Origin: Candidatus Pseudobacter hemicellulosilyticus
GTDB lineage: Bacteria > Bacteroidota > Bacteroidia > Chitinophagales > Chitinophagaceae
Assembly (NCBI GenBank): GCA_029202545.1
Contig: CP119311.1
Location: forward strand, 372,001 to 436,000
Reading direction: 5' to 3'
DNA: 64,000 bases
Under the pieces are notes generated by a model, which worked only from the letters and a program-made list of their open reading frames with translations, was not told the origin of the DNA and ran no database searches. Position numbers and translations under genes: made by a program. How positions within the stretch are numbered: position 1 is the stretch's first letter; each line of letters starts with the position of its first letter. Positions 43,743 through 53,495 of this stretch are shown here, in pieces.

Positions 43743-44375
43743 ATGTATGTTGCCATAGGTGTGCCGGATGGCCGGATGAGATCCTGGGAGGTTTCAACTT
43801 TTGTGATTTCCACTGAAGAGGCGAAAATCAAAAATATGTACCATCACTTGCGTGATGCGATAGATCGGGTTGTAGAGCCAGGTGTTTACAAGGCTCTTTA
43901 CCACAACGGAGATGGCTATCGGACATTGGTGATGAGCAATACACCCGCCGAAATTATCAGTTTTATCCCATTTACCGCTTTCGCCCTTGGACATGTTTTT
44001 GTCATAGGCTTGGGCTTGGGAATGGTCATTCAAATGCTTATCGACAATGCCGCAGTTAAAGCTATTACCATCCTTGAGAAAGACGCGGACCTTATTGAAC
44101 TTGTCGGCAAATACTACATCGAGGCCTCCCCAAAGGTAAAAATAATACAGGGGGATGCCTTCTCACACGATCCAATCGCCGGGCACTTCGACGCTGTTTA
44201 CATTGACATCTGGAATACCATCAGCGGTGATAATGTTCCCGAAATGGACGTACTCAAAGAGCGGTGGAAAGACCAAGGTTCAATAGTAACCTGTTGGGCG
44301 GAAGCCGACTGCCGGCGCCTTAACGAAGAAGATGATGAGTTCCTAAGATTACGGAAACAAGCCAGGAAAAACTGA
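43743..44375 (+). CDS. SAM-dependent methyltransferase-like protein
   Basis: 210 aa with a Rossmann core: FVIGLGLGMVIQMLI (glycine loop, about 90-104), ITILEKDADLIELVG (acidic end of strand 2, about 113-127), VKIIQGDAF, and FDAVYIDIWN. This arrangement matches spermidine-synthase-like class I methyltransferases. Substrate unknown. Such genes are frequent cargo in phages and elements of this type. No methylation partner, such as an endonuclease, is adjacent. Confidence 0.7.
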   Translation: MYVAIGVPDGRMRSWEVSTFVISTEEAKIKNMYHHLRDAIDRVVEPGVYKALYHNGDGYRTLVMSNTPAEIISFIPFTAFALGHVFVIGLGLGMVIQMLIDNAAVKAITILEKDADLIELVGKYYIEASPKVKIIQGDAFSHDPIAGHFDAVYIDIWNTISGDNVPEMDVLKERWKDQGSIVTCWAEADCRRLNEEDDEFLRLRKQARKN

Positions 44376-44770
44376 ACGTTCCTTCCTTGAAGTACTTATA
44401 TTGCGCAATTCATATTCGTACTTTTCCACCGTTTCCCCTTCCCGATTTATCGGACTGCCTTCAAAACGCAACCTGCTAAAGGATGGGTATCAAAAGTAAC
44501 CATATAATTAAAGAAAAACATGAGGATCTACTGAAGTTACGGAAACAAGGCTGGCAAAACGGATGGTTACCCCCAGGGATACCTTAACCACACGATTCAG
44601 CCGGGCATTTTTCCGCCGTTTTATTCTCCGGATTCTCATATGGCTTCCTAAAAAAATAAGCTATTATTGAATGGGTGTCAGTACTGCATGGACACGTTGA
44701 GCTTAAATTGGGTGGGGTTTCTTTACCATAAACAAATTGGTATATTTAAAAATTATTTAATCCCTTACCC
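44376..44770. other. Gap with a possible degraded tail repeat
   Basis: About 395 bp. A 34-codon frame at 44483-44587 contains EDLLKLRKQGWQ, which resembles the C-terminus of the preceding methyltransferase-like protein (EFLRLRKQARKN). The DNA TTACGGAAACAAG is repeated at 44347 and 44536. This may be a leftover of a duplication. No clear promoter for the following NTPase gene was identified. Confidence 0.35.
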
Positions 44771-47700
44771 ATGGAGCGTGAATTCCTGAATACCGAACAG
44801 GCGTCTGAAATCGGGCATACGGCTACTGCTATACCCGAAAACGGCAACAATAAACCTACCACGATACAGCAAGTCCAGGTCCCAGGATCGCCGCGCTGGG
44901 CTTCCTTGAAACTTACCATTAGCCGAACACTTGTTCGTTTACAGCAATACCTGCATCGCCTGGATTTACAATTGACACGTCACGCACACAACCCCAATAC
45001 CGAAGGATTGCTGGAAATGACAGCAACCGAAGACGCGCAAGAGGTCGATGTGTATTTGGACCACTTAAACTGGGCACTCCGCCAGCCAGCAATTAAAAAT
45101 ATTGCCCTTACCGGCCCGTTTGGGTCAGGTAAATCCAGCATCATTGCCACGTTCAGGAAAAGGCACAAAAACTTCAGGTATCTGCATCTTTCCTTAGCCA
45201 AATTTAAAAAGGAGTATGCACAGGATGAGGCTTGGGAACGGGACGTGGAGCTGAGTATCCTTCAGCAAATTTTCTATCACGAAAAGGGCAGCAAGCTGCC
45301 GGACTCGCGGTTCAAAAAAATTACACGGACAAGCAACTGGAAAATAGCACTATCGACACTGGGGTGGCTGATTTGGGGGATTTCCCTGTTCCTGATTTAT
45401 CAACCCGGCTTTTTTGAACGTTTTTCGTGGTGGGATAACATTGCTATAAATTACAGGGATATTATCTTCACCTTAGCCTTACCGATTCTATTGCTTGGAA
45501 TAGGACGTGCATTCTATCAGCTTTACAGGACGCTCAAAAAAATACGCTTCAACAAAGTGGCGATCCTCAGTGGGGAAGTGGAACTTGGCAACCAAGATGA
45601 CACCTCCATTTTCAATAAACACCTTGATGAAATCATCTATTTCTTTGAGGTGACCCGCGTCAATGTGGTCATTATTGAAGACCTGGACCGTATCAACGAT
45701 CCAGCTATCTTCACCAAACTGCGGGAGATTAATTTCCTGATCAACAACAGTAAGCAGGTGAGTCAGGATGTCAAATTCCTTTATGCCTTGAAGGACGATG
45801 TTTTCAGTGAAGAGGCCCGATCTAAGTTCTTTGATCACATTATACCCGTTATTCCGGTGATCAACACCAGTAACGCTGTTGATAAGCTCATTAGCTATCT
45901 GGATGGTACCCAAGTATCCAAGTGGTTTATCCAATCCGTTGCGCTGTACATCAACGACATGCGCACGCTCAAAAATATTGTCAACGAGTTCAAGCTGTAC
46001 CGCAAAGCAATCGGAACCAAACTCGATCCGGATAAGATGCTGGCCATCATTATTTATAAGAACTTAAATCCCACCGAATTTGAAAAACTACACCACTACC
46101 GGCAAGGGGAGATTTATCAATTGTTCAGCAACAAAAATAATATTGTAAAATCCCAGGTGAATTTGATAAACGAGGAGATCAGCCTGCTAAAAAAAGAAAT
46201 AGACACCTATGATAACATTATTTTACAGAATCTAAATGAACTGCGAGCAGTATACCTCATGAAGATTTTCGAGCAGATCCCCGCTTTTAAAGCGCTTACT
46301 TTTCACAGCAATGCGATTTCCCTGAAGGAAGCCAACACCGAGGAATTCTTTGAGTATACCATCAAGCACGCTTCCATTGTTGTCCAGCATATTGTCGATT
46401 TTCGTGTTAAGACGGAAAAAATAAATATTAACTTCAACCAAATTCAGCAGGAGGTGATGGCCACGGAGACATATGAATTACGAAAAGAGAAGATGCTGAG
46501 CGCAATAAACAATGAACGGCAAAAACTGGATTTTGAACTTTACGAACTTACTAAACGGGCAGATACGTTAACCAAAAGTCCACTCAAATATATACTGCGC
46601 GAATTCGCGGAGTTTCCTCTTCCGGATAAAATCAAGGAAAACTCCCTTCTACTGTTCCTGGTTCGTAATGGTTGTATCGACGAATCTTACCCTTCTTACA
46701 TGTCGTACTTTTATGAAGGCGCGATGACCCAGCGAGACCGGGATTTCGTGCTTAGCGTCTTGAACCACGTCCCACTCGACTTTACCGCGGAAATTGATAA
46801 TCCTGAACTCGTTGCGGCACAGCTTCATTATCCCGATTATGAGCGGGAGTCAATACTGAATTACCAGTACCTCACATGGCTGTATATGAATAAGAAAAGA
46901 TTTGAAAATGAACTCGATGCGCTATATGACCACCTATTATTTGCCAATCGTGATAGCGTTGAGTTTATAAATGGTGCGCTTGATAATAAACTTATCGCCT
47001 ATGAATTGTGTACAGATATATACCTAACCGATTTTTTATTCTGCAGAAGGTTAATAATACATGGGGAGCTATCTCCGGCGAAAATCGACCGCTTTTTGTA
47101 TTGCTTGCTCAAAAAATCCGAAGATCAGGTGATAAAGAATATGATCAGCGATTCGGATTTGCTTGAATACCTTGAAGCGCGCAAAGACATTTTCTGGATG
47201 GAAGGTCTGACTTCTGTTCTAACTGAAATGTCGAGTTGGGCCATTAGGTTAAAGATTAAATTCCAATGGTTGGAAGACGTTCAAGGAACCGAGGAACTTT
47301 TTGATTTCGTATATGAAAACAATCTGTATGAAATCAACGCGCACAATATTAACGTATTGGCAATAAAAAAGGGATTGAGGAGGGGAACATTACAGGCGGA
47401 TCTTGAAACCAAAAACTACACGTCGATCATGGATTCCGGCGCCCTACGGCTCCAAGATTACGTGAACAAAAATATAGCAGAATATGTCGAACGTGTAATG
47501 CTGCCTTTGGAAAAAAATACCGGTGAAAGCGAAACGGCCATTTTGACACTGCTCAATAAAAACGACGATGAATTATCGCCCGAACTTAAAAAGCGTGTAA
47601 TTACCAAACAGGACAAACGGATCAACAACCTAACCTTGGTCCCCAAAATACTATGGACGCATATCATTTCTGAAGACAAAGCGGTCCCGTCATGGCCAAA

Positions 47701-48565
47701 CTGTTTTTTTTACTGGAACGAAATCAAGTGGCTGGATACCCCGCTTGCCGAATATCTCAGCAAACCGGACAATTATTTTCATCTGGATGATTTGTATGCC
47801 CTGGAACTGCTGGAAACTAACCCGGAGGAATCCCCACAACTATTTAACATTCTTCTGCATGCAGGAAACCTGGATATCAAAGCCTACCGCCATTTTCTGA
47901 AGGTAATACCGATTGCGCTGGAAGCGTTTGACGGACTCCCGCTCGACTTAGAACAGGTCGAGGAATTGGTTGGCTCCGACCGGCTCCATTTCACACCCGG
48001 TACATTTGAGTATTTGAAAGATAGGTATTCCAACAAGTTATACCGCTATGTGGAAAAGCATATAGACGCATTCCTTGCTGCCCCTGAACTTGCTTTAAAT
48101 GAGCACGCTTACAATGCCCTGATTGCCTCAACGACCATTTCAGAAGAAATTAAATTAAAGATTATTGAGCGATTACCCATGGAGCTGCTTCGGCAAAGCT
48201 ATTTTATTGGAGAAACGCTATTAGGCTTTCTCCTCCAAAATCAAGACGCTCTTGACCAGGTGGCCCCTGTGCTTATCATCCACCTTATACACGAACCCTA
48301 CGACTTCGACCAGCGGAAAGAACTACTTATCCGCTCCGTCCAACGTATAAGCGAAGAAGATAGAACTAAGGTGTTTGCTTGGTTTGGAAATGAGTACAAG
48401 GAATTGATACCGACAGGAAAACAGCAAACAAAAATTCCACTAAACGAGCAAAATAGACGTTTACTTGAAAAATTAAAAGATATCAAGCAGATTTCATCTT
48501 TTACCAAAAGAAAAGACGAATTCGTGGTGTATTTCCATACGGCTATCCCAGGAAAGGCTTCCTGA
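44771..48565 (+). CDS. YobI-type P-loop NTPase
   Basis: 1264 aa. Walker A GPFGSGKS (115-122) in IALTGPFGSGKSSIIATF; two membrane helices inside the NTPase region (about 191-211 and 229-248); Walker B NVVIIEDLDR (about 298-307). The order, and the KAP-like DLDR motif, match YobI-family NTPases. The long C-terminal part (about 350-1264) is helical, without recognised domain. Membrane-inserted KAP/YobI NTPases are often discussed as defence genes; that role is inferred here. It stands alone, without an effector gene next to it. Confidence 0.8.
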   Translation: MEREFLNTEQASEIGHTATAIPENGNNKPTTIQQVQVPGSPRWASLKLTISRTLVRLQQYLHRLDLQLTRHAHNPNTEGLLEMTATEDAQEVDVYLDHLNWALRQPAIKNIALTGPFGSGKSSIIATFRKRHKNFRYLHLSLAKFKKEYAQDEAWERDVELSILQQIFYHEKGSKLPDSRFKKITRTSNWKIALSTLGWLIWGISLFLIYQPGFFERFSWWDNIAINYRDIIFTLALPILLLGIGRAFYQLYRTLKKIRFNKVAILSGEVELGNQDDTSIFNKHLDEIIYFFEVTRVNVVIIEDLDRINDPAIFTKLREINFLINNSKQVSQDVKFLYALKDDVFSEEARSKFFDHIIPVIPVINTSNAVDKLISYLDGTQVSKWFIQSVALYINDMRTLKNIVNEFKLYRKAIGTKLDPDKMLAIIIYKNLNPTEFEKLHHYRQGEIYQLFSNKNNIVKSQVNLINEEISLLKKEIDTYDNIILQNLNELRAVYLMKIFEQIPAFKALTFHSNAISLKEANTEEFFEYTIKHASIVVQHIVDFRVKTEKININFNQIQQEVMATETYELRKEKMLSAINNERQKLDFELYELTKRADTLTKSPLKYILREFAEFPLPDKIKENSLLLFLVRNGCIDESYPSYMSYFYEGAMTQRDRDFVLSVLNHVPLDFTAEIDNPELVAAQLHYPDYERESILNYQYLTWLYMNKKRFENELDALYDHLLFANRDSVEFINGALDNKLIAYELCTDIYLTDFLFCRRLIIHGELSPAKIDRFLYCLLKKSEDQVIKNMISDSDLLEYLEARKDIFWMEGLTSVLTEMSSWAIRLKIKFQWLEDVQGTEELFDFVYENNLYEINAHNINVLAIKKGLRRGTLQADLETKNYTSIMDSGALRLQDYVNKNIAEYVERVMLPLEKNTGESETAILTLLNKNDDELSPELKKRVITKQDKRINNLTLVPKILWTHIISEDKAVPSWPNCFFYWNEIKWLDTPLAEYLSKPDNYFHLDDLYALELLETNPEESPQLFNILLHAGNLDIKAYRHFLKVIPIALEAFDGLPLDLEQVEELVGSDRLHFTPGTFEYLKDRYSNKLYRYVEKHIDAFLAAPELALNEHAYNALIASTTISEEIKLKIIERLPMELLRQSYFIGETLLGFLLQNQDALDQVAPVLIIHLIHEPYDFDQRKELLIRSVQRISEEDRTKVFAWFGNEYKELIPTGKQQTKIPLNEQNRRLLEKLKDIKQISSFTKRKDEFVVYFHTAIPGKAS

Positions 48566-48711
48566 CAATTAGCGATATTCCCATCATGCCGCTACGGAAT
48601 CTGCAGCCGCATGTGGGTATTGCGCTTGAAGTTGTTATTTGCCGAACAGATTGCATTTTTCGCCAACAGCATAATGAAACTAATTATTTTAGTTTTATTA
48701 AATTTGTCGTG

Positions 48712-48990
48712 ATGATAAGTTTTATTGACACGCTTGGTAGAAATGTCGAGTTGAGTAGGCCTTTTGGCGGCGGAGTATGTTATTACATTATGATCAACTC
48801 ATTCTTCTGCGGTCAGATTGTATTGTACGCCAAGATCGGTTGGACCGCCTGTCCGGTTCCGAAATCAAACCTGGAATGGGCGGACTACCTGGTGCTGGTA
48901 GAAATGGTGGAGGAAGAGGAAAAGCGGTTGGAAAATGAACGTCAACCACTAAATGCCGGGGCTGCAAATTCCGACCGCAACCCAAGGTAA
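48712..48990 (+). CDS. Small ICE protein, 92 aa
   Basis: Start chosen at the ATG at 48712 (MISFIDTLGRNVELSRPFGG); codons back to 48586 look unnatural. Contains GGGVCYYIMINSFFCGQIVL and an acidic helical end (LVLVEMVEEEEKRLENER). A -7-like TAAATTTG sits at 48699-48706, very close to the start. It is 20 bp before the next small gene. Function unknown. Confidence 0.55.
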   Translation: MISFIDTLGRNVELSRPFGGGVCYYIMINSFFCGQIVLYAKIGWTACPVPKSNLEWADYLVLVEMVEEEEKRLENERQPLNAGAANSDRNPR

Positions 48991-49010
48991 AGAAATGCTA
49001 TCTTAGCAAA

Positions 49011-49223
49011 ATGAGCATACAGGAAATTGAGGAGTTTTTCAATTCCCACACCATCCCGTCTAATACTAAGCTATACTCAGGCAACACGATCTCCAATCCA
49101 AGCCTCTTCTTATCGGTAAGTATTGAAATAATAAAAAGCCGGACCAGTGACCTGAATAAACGTCCAAGTTACTTGCGCATGTGCGATCTCATCAACATCA
49201 TTTCCGACCAGAGGAAGGCATAG
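49011..49223 (+). CDS. DUF6965-like small protein
   Basis: 70 aa: MSIQEIEEFFNSHTIPSNTK, then a LFLSVSIEIIKSRTSDLNKR helix and LRMCDLINIISDQ. The layout (start 'xxEIExFFxxHxxP', two helices) resembles the DUF6965 proteins common in Bacteroidota elements. Function unknown. The 268 bp that follow hold no gene I trust. Confidence 0.55.
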   Translation: MSIQEIEEFFNSHTIPSNTKLYSGNTISNPSLFLSVSIEIIKSRTSDLNKRPSYLRMCDLINIISDQRKA

Positions 49224-49491
49224 ACGTTGCATCCACCTTGGGAAATCGTTGATCCAAATATTACTATACTCCATCAGCCTTGTCCGGCTCCCAGGGCAAC
49301 ACCTTTTAACTCCGTGTTTTTGTTCATTGATTATTCCAAAAGTTCGGCTTTTGTGTTCGGGCGGCCAATTGCGTTCGGCATAAACGCGCAAGGCCCGGCG
49401 CGCCGGTCCATTTATTCCGCTGCGCACTTGGCCTGACTCCACAAAAGCCGGCCAGGCATTCCATAATCCTTTCACAAAAAATTCAACGATT

Positions 49492-49956
49492 ATGGAAACC
49501 ACCAATTTTTCAATTGATTGCTCAAGGGTAGCAGAAATCGAAATTAAGTACGTACGCCAGGAAATTTCCCCTGTCAAAATTGTCAACAGTAGGCTGGCTT
49601 ATCAGCTCTTTCGGCAGAACTGGGATCAAGGAAATCTGGACTTCATTGAAGAACTCAAAGTAGCCTACCTAACATCCGGTCAACGGGTACTGGCCATCCA
49701 TAGCCTTTACAAAGGTGGCATTGATGCCGTTCATGTGGACCTACGCCCAATCTTCGCAGCAGCGCTTAAACTTTGCGCAACCAGCATAATTCTTGCCCAC
49801 AACCATCCCAGTGCAAATGCCAAACCCAGTATCCAGGATGTAAACCTGACCAATAAAATCCGGCAGGCTGGAGATTTGCTTAACATTCCACTGAATGATC
49901 ATATCATTGTAACCCGCGATGGGTACTACTCATTTCTTGACGAAGGGCTTATATAG
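49492..49956 (+). CDS. radC: RadC/JAB-domain protein
   Basis: 154 aa, covering the JAB/MPN part only: LAHNHPSANAKPSIQDVNLT gives the JAMM pattern (H-x-H-x-S...D), plus VRQEISPVKIVNSRLAYQLF before and DHIIVTRDGYYSFLDEGL at the end. Short RadC proteins are standard genes of integrative elements, possibly metal-dependent hydrolases of unknown target. The PRTRC cassette usually includes a JAB protein; this one lies 18 kb away, so a connection is only speculative. Confidence 0.85.
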   Translation: METTNFSIDCSRVAEIEIKYVRQEISPVKIVNSRLAYQLFRQNWDQGNLDFIEELKVAYLTSGQRVLAIHSLYKGGIDAVHVDLRPIFAAALKLCATSIILAHNHPSANAKPSIQDVNLTNKIRQAGDLLNIPLNDHIIVTRDGYYSFLDEGLI

Positions 49957-50223
49957 CCCTTTTTCCCGAAGACCAACTTTACCGGCTATCTGTCCAACAA
50001 CAGGTTTTGCCGTTCACAGCCGTCCCCTGGGGCCATTACGGACTGAAACTGATTCACGCCGATGATAGCGCTGACTTTCGTTTCCAAGCCTTTTTTCTGC
50101 AAAAATAACGGCAGGAATGCCATGCCCAGCAAGGGCTTTCGCGGCATAAATGCTCGCTGCGCTGCGCTTTATTCCACGACCCTTGCAGGCATATTCCTAC
50201 CGTTGAAATGCTTTCAAAAAGGT

Positions 50224-51180
50224 ATGGAAACGAAAGCTCTCACGGTTTTATCATACGGCGCCGGCCAGGACAGCACCGCCATCCTCTACCGAATTGTACT
50301 TGATCCCGCATTCGGGAAGCAATGGGTGAAAGGAAATTTCATCGTTGTCATGAGTAATACGGGTAATGAACATCCGCATACCTATCGCCACGTTGCATTC
50401 ATTCAGGATTTCTGTCTGCAGCACGGTATCCAGTTCTTTTTCCTTAGCTTCCGGAACGGTTACCACCCGAATACCTGGCCAACGCTGCAGGGTCAATACC
50501 TCCGGAACGACTCCATTATGTCACTGGCCTATCCCAAGAGCTGCACCGACAACCTGAAAATTAAACCCATTTACAATTTTCTTGACCATTTCGTGGCTCA
50601 GGAATACTACGGTTATTCCGACAAGAAGATACCTACCGGTAAAAAGTTCATCAAACAATTTGCCAAGGATTATGGAAAGATATACATATTGCTGGGCATT
50701 GCCGCTGGTGAGGAATCCCGCGTCAACAAACTCAAGAACAAGAAGATGCAGCACATGCAACTGAATCTGTTCGAAAAGCAGATGGCACCCAGCAGGTCCT
50801 GGATGGACATCTCAATCGAACGCCTGTATCCGCTGATCGAAACCGGTATGGACCGGGAAGCATGCCAAGAGTATATCCGTTCAACCGGTCTACCCCTGCC
50901 GTTTCCTTCAAATTGCATGTTTTGTCCGTTTGCCAGCAAGGTGGAGATCCTTTGGCTCTTCCGGAATTACCCTGCAGCATTCCGCCAGTGGGTGACCCAC
51001 GAACAGCGGAAACTTCAGAAATCGGCAGCAAAAGGTGTCGTGAGAAACCTTGGCGTGAAAGGCGATTGTACATTGGAAGAATTCCTGCAGGAAGCCATCG
51101 TTGAATTTGGTCACATGACCGATGACCAACTTAACGATTACAAAATGAGCCACGGGCATTGTGTTAAATCAACTTTCTGA
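50224..51180 (+). CDS. PAPS-reductase-like PP-loop protein
   Basis: 318 aa from the ATG at 50224 (open frame from 50062 ignored). The PP-loop is SYGAGQDST (10-18). Three cysteines stand in a pattern typical of the phage-type group: Cys107 in SCTDNLKIKP and Cys231/Cys234 in SNCMFCPF, which may hold a metal or cluster. Such enzymes activate or transfer sulfur or make nucleobase modifications; the substrate cannot be told. It stands upstream of the integrase, on the opposite strand. Confidence 0.75.
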   Translation: METKALTVLSYGAGQDSTAILYRIVLDPAFGKQWVKGNFIVVMSNTGNEHPHTYRHVAFIQDFCLQHGIQFFFLSFRNGYHPNTWPTLQGQYLRNDSIMSLAYPKSCTDNLKIKPIYNFLDHFVAQEYYGYSDKKIPTGKKFIKQFAKDYGKIYILLGIAAGEESRVNKLKNKKMQHMQLNLFEKQMAPSRSWMDISIERLYPLIETGMDREACQEYIRSTGLPLPFPSNCMFCPFASKVEILWLFRNYPAAFRQWVTHEQRKLQKSAAKGVVRNLGVKGDCTLEEFLQEAIVEFGHMTDDQLNDYKMSHGHCVKSTF

Positions 51181-51303
51181 CCTGATGCCGGCCTTGTTGC
51201 CTGTAGGCAATTCCTATCGACGGACGTCCTCAACGGTATTCCATGCCTAAATCACGTAATGAGATAATGAGTACTGGTCTTAGAAATATTTAGGATCGGG
51301 CGA

Positions 51304-52443
51304 TCAAGTTATTGTCTTTTTCAACCAAGCGTCCCCGACACGAAGTTCTATTCGGTGGGAAGCCTGCCGTTTTAGAGCGTCAACAATATGTACATAAATC
51401 ATCGTGGTCTGGATGTTTTTATGGCCCAACAGTTTCGACACGGTAGGTATTTCGGTGCCAGATATCAACTGAAGGGTAGCAAACGTGTGCCTGAAACAAT
51501 GGAAGGTAAAGCGTCTCTTGATCCCCGCAGCCATTAGCCATCCAGGTAGAATGGAAACAACATCTCGGTAGTCTAACCCTTTGAAAACCTCACCTTCGCC
51601 CGGCTCCCCAAGCAGCAGGTAGGCTTCATCTGAAATCGGATGGAATTCAGCTTGTCCTGTCTTGTCAATAAAGAATTGGATATAGTAATTCCCCTTGCTA
51701 CCTCTAATTTCATCCCAGCGGAGCGTGTGAACATCCGAAAAACGAAGTCCGGTCAGCGCCGAAAACAGTCCGCCACGTTTAATGACATCTGAAATACATG
51801 GCGTCTTTGCGAGTGCCTGAAGTTCGTAAAGAAAAAGGAACTCTCTGTGGGACGCTTTCGATGATATTGGTTCAACAAGGTCATACAGATTTCGGGTAAG
51901 ATATCCGGATTTATATGCTTGATAAATGGTAAACCGGTATTTGGCAAAATAGGATACCGCACTGTTTGTTCCGATCTTTCGCTTAGTCGGACCAAGACTT
52001 GGCTTGGATAAAAGGTAATCAGCAAACTCTTCACTAAATGTTTCGTTCAGTTCGCTGAATAGAACCTTTTCACCAGCAAACTGAACAAAATACCGAATAG
52101 CACTTTCCCAATTTGGACGACTTGACATCTTTTTTCGTTTGTCCATTTCGGCAACGAAAAACTCCACAAAATTCCCCTTCCGCATACGTACAGAAAGGAA
52201 TCCAAACTGCTGATTCTGCACGTCAAGCTGCCGCTTTGCTGCTTCATTATAGGCAAGCTCCTTCGTTTCCTTGTTGTGTAGGCGCTCCAATTCGCTTTTA
52301 GGTGAACTGAAAAGAAATATTTTTAAATAATATTTGCGCTGCAATCTTCCTGTGTCAGGATTTCTAACAGGAGGATAGATATCCAGGAAAAGAGTTTTTC
52401 GCCCTTTTGAAATTGGCTTGTCCCTCAGTGTCACTCTACACAT
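51304..52443 (-). CDS. Tyrosine site-specific integrase
   Basis: 379 aa. N-terminal arm-binding and core-binding segments, then the catalytic domain with TGLRFSDVHTLRW (Arg234), FHCFRHTFATL (His315, Arg318), LLGHKNIQTT (His341) and the nucleophile Tyr350 in MIYVHI. It catalyses integration and excision. It converges with the PAPS-like gene and lies about 1.1 kb from the mnmE 3' end, so its target is probably there. Confidence 0.9.
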   Translation of the reverse strand: MCRVTLRDKPISKGRKTLFLDIYPPVRNPDTGRLQRKYYLKIFLFSSPKSELERLHNKETKELAYNEAAKRQLDVQNQQFGFLSVRMRKGNFVEFFVAEMDKRKKMSSRPNWESAIRYFVQFAGEKVLFSELNETFSEEFADYLLSKPSLGPTKRKIGTNSAVSYFAKYRFTIYQAYKSGYLTRNLYDLVEPISSKASHREFLFLYELQALAKTPCISDVIKRGGLFSALTGLRFSDVHTLRWDEIRGSKGNYYIQFFIDKTGQAEFHPISDEAYLLLGEPGEGEVFKGLDYRDVVSILPGWLMAAGIKRRFTFHCFRHTFATLQLISGTEIPTVSKLLGHKNIQTTMIYVHIVDALKRQASHRIELRVGDAWLKKTIT

Positions 52444-52460
52444 ATCCTAATCTATATTTG

Positions 52461-53285
52461 TTAACTCCTTTTGTTCATGGAACTGTAAATCCTGTCAACG
52501 GCCTTTTTCGAATAATAAACCTTTTGGCCGTCCCTAAACTTAGGCACCTTCCTCCGGTTGAAAATTCCATAGAGAAGCCCCGGTCTCTTTTTGAACATGA
52601 TCACACATTCTTCAATAGCATAACAATCTGAAATTGACAGACCTTTTTCTGCCTCCTTAACGTTCTGCATACGTTCACGTTCATGACCAAGGTATTTTGG
52701 TTTATTTTCCAAGCGGTATGCTTTGTCAGCCTCAGCCTTTACATAGAATACAGTTACCCCCCGCTTTACTTTAGAAACCTTGTATTTAGTCATCACCGCA
52801 TATACGCCATCACGACTTTTACCAAACAAATCCTTCAGGTCCTTGATAGAATAATAACTTACAACACCGGAGGACTCTTCAGGTTCTACCACAGATTCTG
52901 TCCGTTCATCAAACCTTTCCTCCCGAACCTTTCTGAGGTATGACTGAAGATCTTCCTTACTCACCCGCGTTTTCCTGGATGACAGTCGATGAACTTCCAA
53001 ACGTCCCGAATTGATCATATCATAAACAGCTTGCCGCGATATGTCCAAAACTTCGGCTACTTCTGTCACTTTTAAGAAGGGCTTATCCCCAAGGGATTTC
53101 TCCTTAAATACCTGCTTCGTATAAACTGTTTCCGTATCACTTTGTCTTATTTTGGATTCCTTTAATTTGACTTTATACATCCTTTGCGCACACCTATGGC
53201 TACAGAACCGTGTTACCGTAGTACGTGCATTAAACTCGCTTTTACAGAATTCACAAATTCGCTTCACAATAATATTCGTGCTCAT
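52461..53285 (-). CDS. HTH protein with zinc ribbon (Xis-like)
   Basis: 274 aa. The N-terminus carries a Cys4 cluster, CEFC and FCSHRC (about residues 11-33). Then an excisionase-type winged HTH (FLKVTEVAEVLDISRQAVYD, MINSGRLEVHRLSSRKTRVS; about 70-115). Two further HTH-like units follow (YSIKDLKDLFGKSRDGVYAV; AIEECVIMFKKRPGLLYGIF). It is the usual partner of these integrases, 17 bp upstream. Binding to the phased repeats just upstream of its start is likely. Confidence 0.8.
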   Translation of the reverse strand: MSTNIIVKRICEFCKSEFNARTTVTRFCSHRCAQRMYKVKLKESKIRQSDTETVYTKQVFKEKSLGDKPFLKVTEVAEVLDISRQAVYDMINSGRLEVHRLSSRKTRVSKEDLQSYLRKVREERFDERTESVVEPEESSGVVSYYSIKDLKDLFGKSRDGVYAVMTKYKVSKVKRGVTVFYVKAEADKAYRLENKPKYLGHERERMQNVKEAEKGLSISDCYAIEECVIMFKKRPGLLYGIFNRRKVPKFRDGQKVYYSKKAVDRIYSSMNKRS

Positions 53286-53300
53286 GTTTTCACCCTAATT

Positions 53301-53340
53301 AAGTACCAATTAGTAATAATAAGTATTAATAAGTACCATT
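53301..53340. repeat. Four 10-bp phased repeats upstream of Xis-like gene
   Basis: Four consecutive 10-mers AAGTACCAAT, TAGTAATAAT, AAGTATTAAT and AAGTACCATT. The period equals one DNA helical turn. It sits 15 bp before the start of the HTH gene, so it could be an autoregulatory operator or arm-type binding site. Confidence 0.55.
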
Positions 53341-53403
53341 TTGTAAAGTTATATTAATAGATACGCCTCACTATTCATTATATAAATCGTCATTTTCAAA
53401 ACG

Positions 53404-53423
53404 AGGGACAAATAAGGGACAAA
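53404..53423. repeat. AGGGACAAA direct repeat pair
   Basis: AGGGACAAA occurs at 53404-53412 and at 53415-53423, 11 bp apart on the same strand. Located between the phased repeats and the mnmE end; probably an integrase arm site. Confidence 0.45.
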
Positions 53424-53460
53424 AATAACAAAAAGATCACTGAAATACACAAACAAAAAC

Positions 53461-53495
53461 GCCTGAAAAAATAGCCATACAGCTTTTTTTCAGGC
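53461..53495 (-). terminator. Terminator-like hairpin after mnmE
   Basis: GCCTGAAAAAA with TTTTTTCAGGC around a 12-nt loop. On the minus strand a GTTTTTGTTT tract follows, fitting rho-independent termination of mnmE transcripts. It lies 45-79 bp past the mnmE stop, inside what may be element DNA. Confidence 0.65.

Noticed and set aside
53301..53340. CRISPR array
   Set aside because: The units are 10 bp, contiguous, without spacers, and there are no cas genes in the window.
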